Part shown: piece after piece, positions 13,987 through 14,221 of the stretch | How positions within the stretch are numbered: the first letter of the stretch is position 1 | Layout of the letters: every line of letters starts with the position of its first letter | Assembly: GCA_021157745.1 (NCBI GenBank) | Contig: JAGGWA010000072.1 | Coordinates: 1-14,221, forward strand | Source: Thermoplasmata archaeon | GTDB lineage: Archaea; Thermoplasmatota; E2; UBA202; JdFR-43 | Reading direction: 5' to 3' | Length of the DNA stretch: 14,221 nt | Made by a program: the position numbers and the translations under genes | Notes under the pieces: generated by a model | Seen by the model: only the letters and a program-made list of their open reading frames with translations | What the model was told of the DNA's origin: nothing | The model's database searches: none

Positions 13987-14221
13987 TTATCCCGACCAGT
14001 GTTGGGCAATGGCTATCAAATCCATTATGTTTACGATGTCATCGCCGTTGACGTCCGCCCTTTCATACCATGTCTCGCTTTCTGGCGTTTCCATCCAGTG
14101 CAAAACAACTTGGTATATGTCCATTATATCTACAACACCATCCTGATTCACATCCCAGGGATAAGAAACATGGCATCTTGCCTTAGCTTTTCCCCAGTTC
14201 TCGCGATTACCGAGCTTATCA
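13987..14221 (-). CDS. C-terminal end of a dockerin type I protein (5' end outside the window)
   Basis: An open minus-strand frame enters from the right edge and ends with TAA at 13987, giving the last 78 residues. No start codon is visible because the gene continues beyond the window. The fragment starts DKLGNRENWGKAKARCHVSY, probably the end of an Ig-like domain. It then carries two EF-hand-like calcium loops of a dockerin: DVNQDGVVDIMDIYQV and, 34 residues later, DVNGDDIVNIMDLIAI. It ends AQHWSG. Dockerins bind cohesins in cellulosomes, but they also occur in archaeal secreted proteins with no cellulosome. The second loop has Asp where the first has Gly. No cohesin is present in this window, so the partner is unknown. 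Confidence 0.85.
   Translation of the reverse strand, partial: DKLGNRENWGKAKARCHVSYPWDVNQDGVVDIMDIYQVVLHWMETPESETWYERADVNGDDIVNIMDLIAIAQHWSG

Overview
The window reads as an AT-rich archaeal chromosome segment. PurP, Nep1, the PIN-KH-ATPase fusion, a TtuA/NcsA-type tRNA thiolase and AmrS are together an archaeal gene set. Most genes start close behind a TATA-like element without a Shine-Dalgarno sequence. An uncultured Thermoplasmatota-like euryarchaeon is my best guess, based mainly on the style of the secreted Ig-like and dockerin proteins; the lineage is inference.

Layout. Bases 1-103 form a perfect hairpin (48-bp arms, 7-base loop) that begins on the first base of the window. A secreted C45-type Ntn-hydrolase gene (+) follows. 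A previously uncalled 30-residue membrane ORF (-) abuts it tail to tail. Next comes a divergent pair that shares a 34-bp promoter region: an Fpg/Nei-family DNA glycosylase (-) and a TtuA/NcsA tRNA thiolase (+). The thiolase overlaps the end of amrS (-) by 11 bp.

From about 3.3 kb to the right edge every gene is on the minus strand. In transcription order, from high to low coordinates, they are: the C-terminus of a dockerin protein cut by the window edge; a 1395-residue secreted modular protein; a 176-residue membrane-anchored protein; a 408-residue secreted Ig-like protein; a PIN-ATPase-KH protein; purP; nep1; and amrS. purP and nep1 overlap by ATGA, and nep1 and amrS are 12 nt apart, so these three look like one operon for purine synthesis, rRNA methylation and a radical-SAM enzyme.

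The right half (7.8-14.2 kb) is a cell-surface locus. The 1395-residue protein alternates CARDB-like Ig domains with four jelly-roll modules, each ending in an IDD(V/I) strand. It ends in a two-domain tail of about 195 residues that also forms the C-terminal half of the 408-residue protein. Neither protein has a C-terminal membrane anchor, so this shared tail is a candidate surface-attachment or sorting module. The 1395-residue gene is also the only one with a strong consensus Shine-Dalgarno at normal spacing. No CRISPR array, transposase, tRNA or rRNA was seen, and no gene-free stretch exceeds 300 bases.
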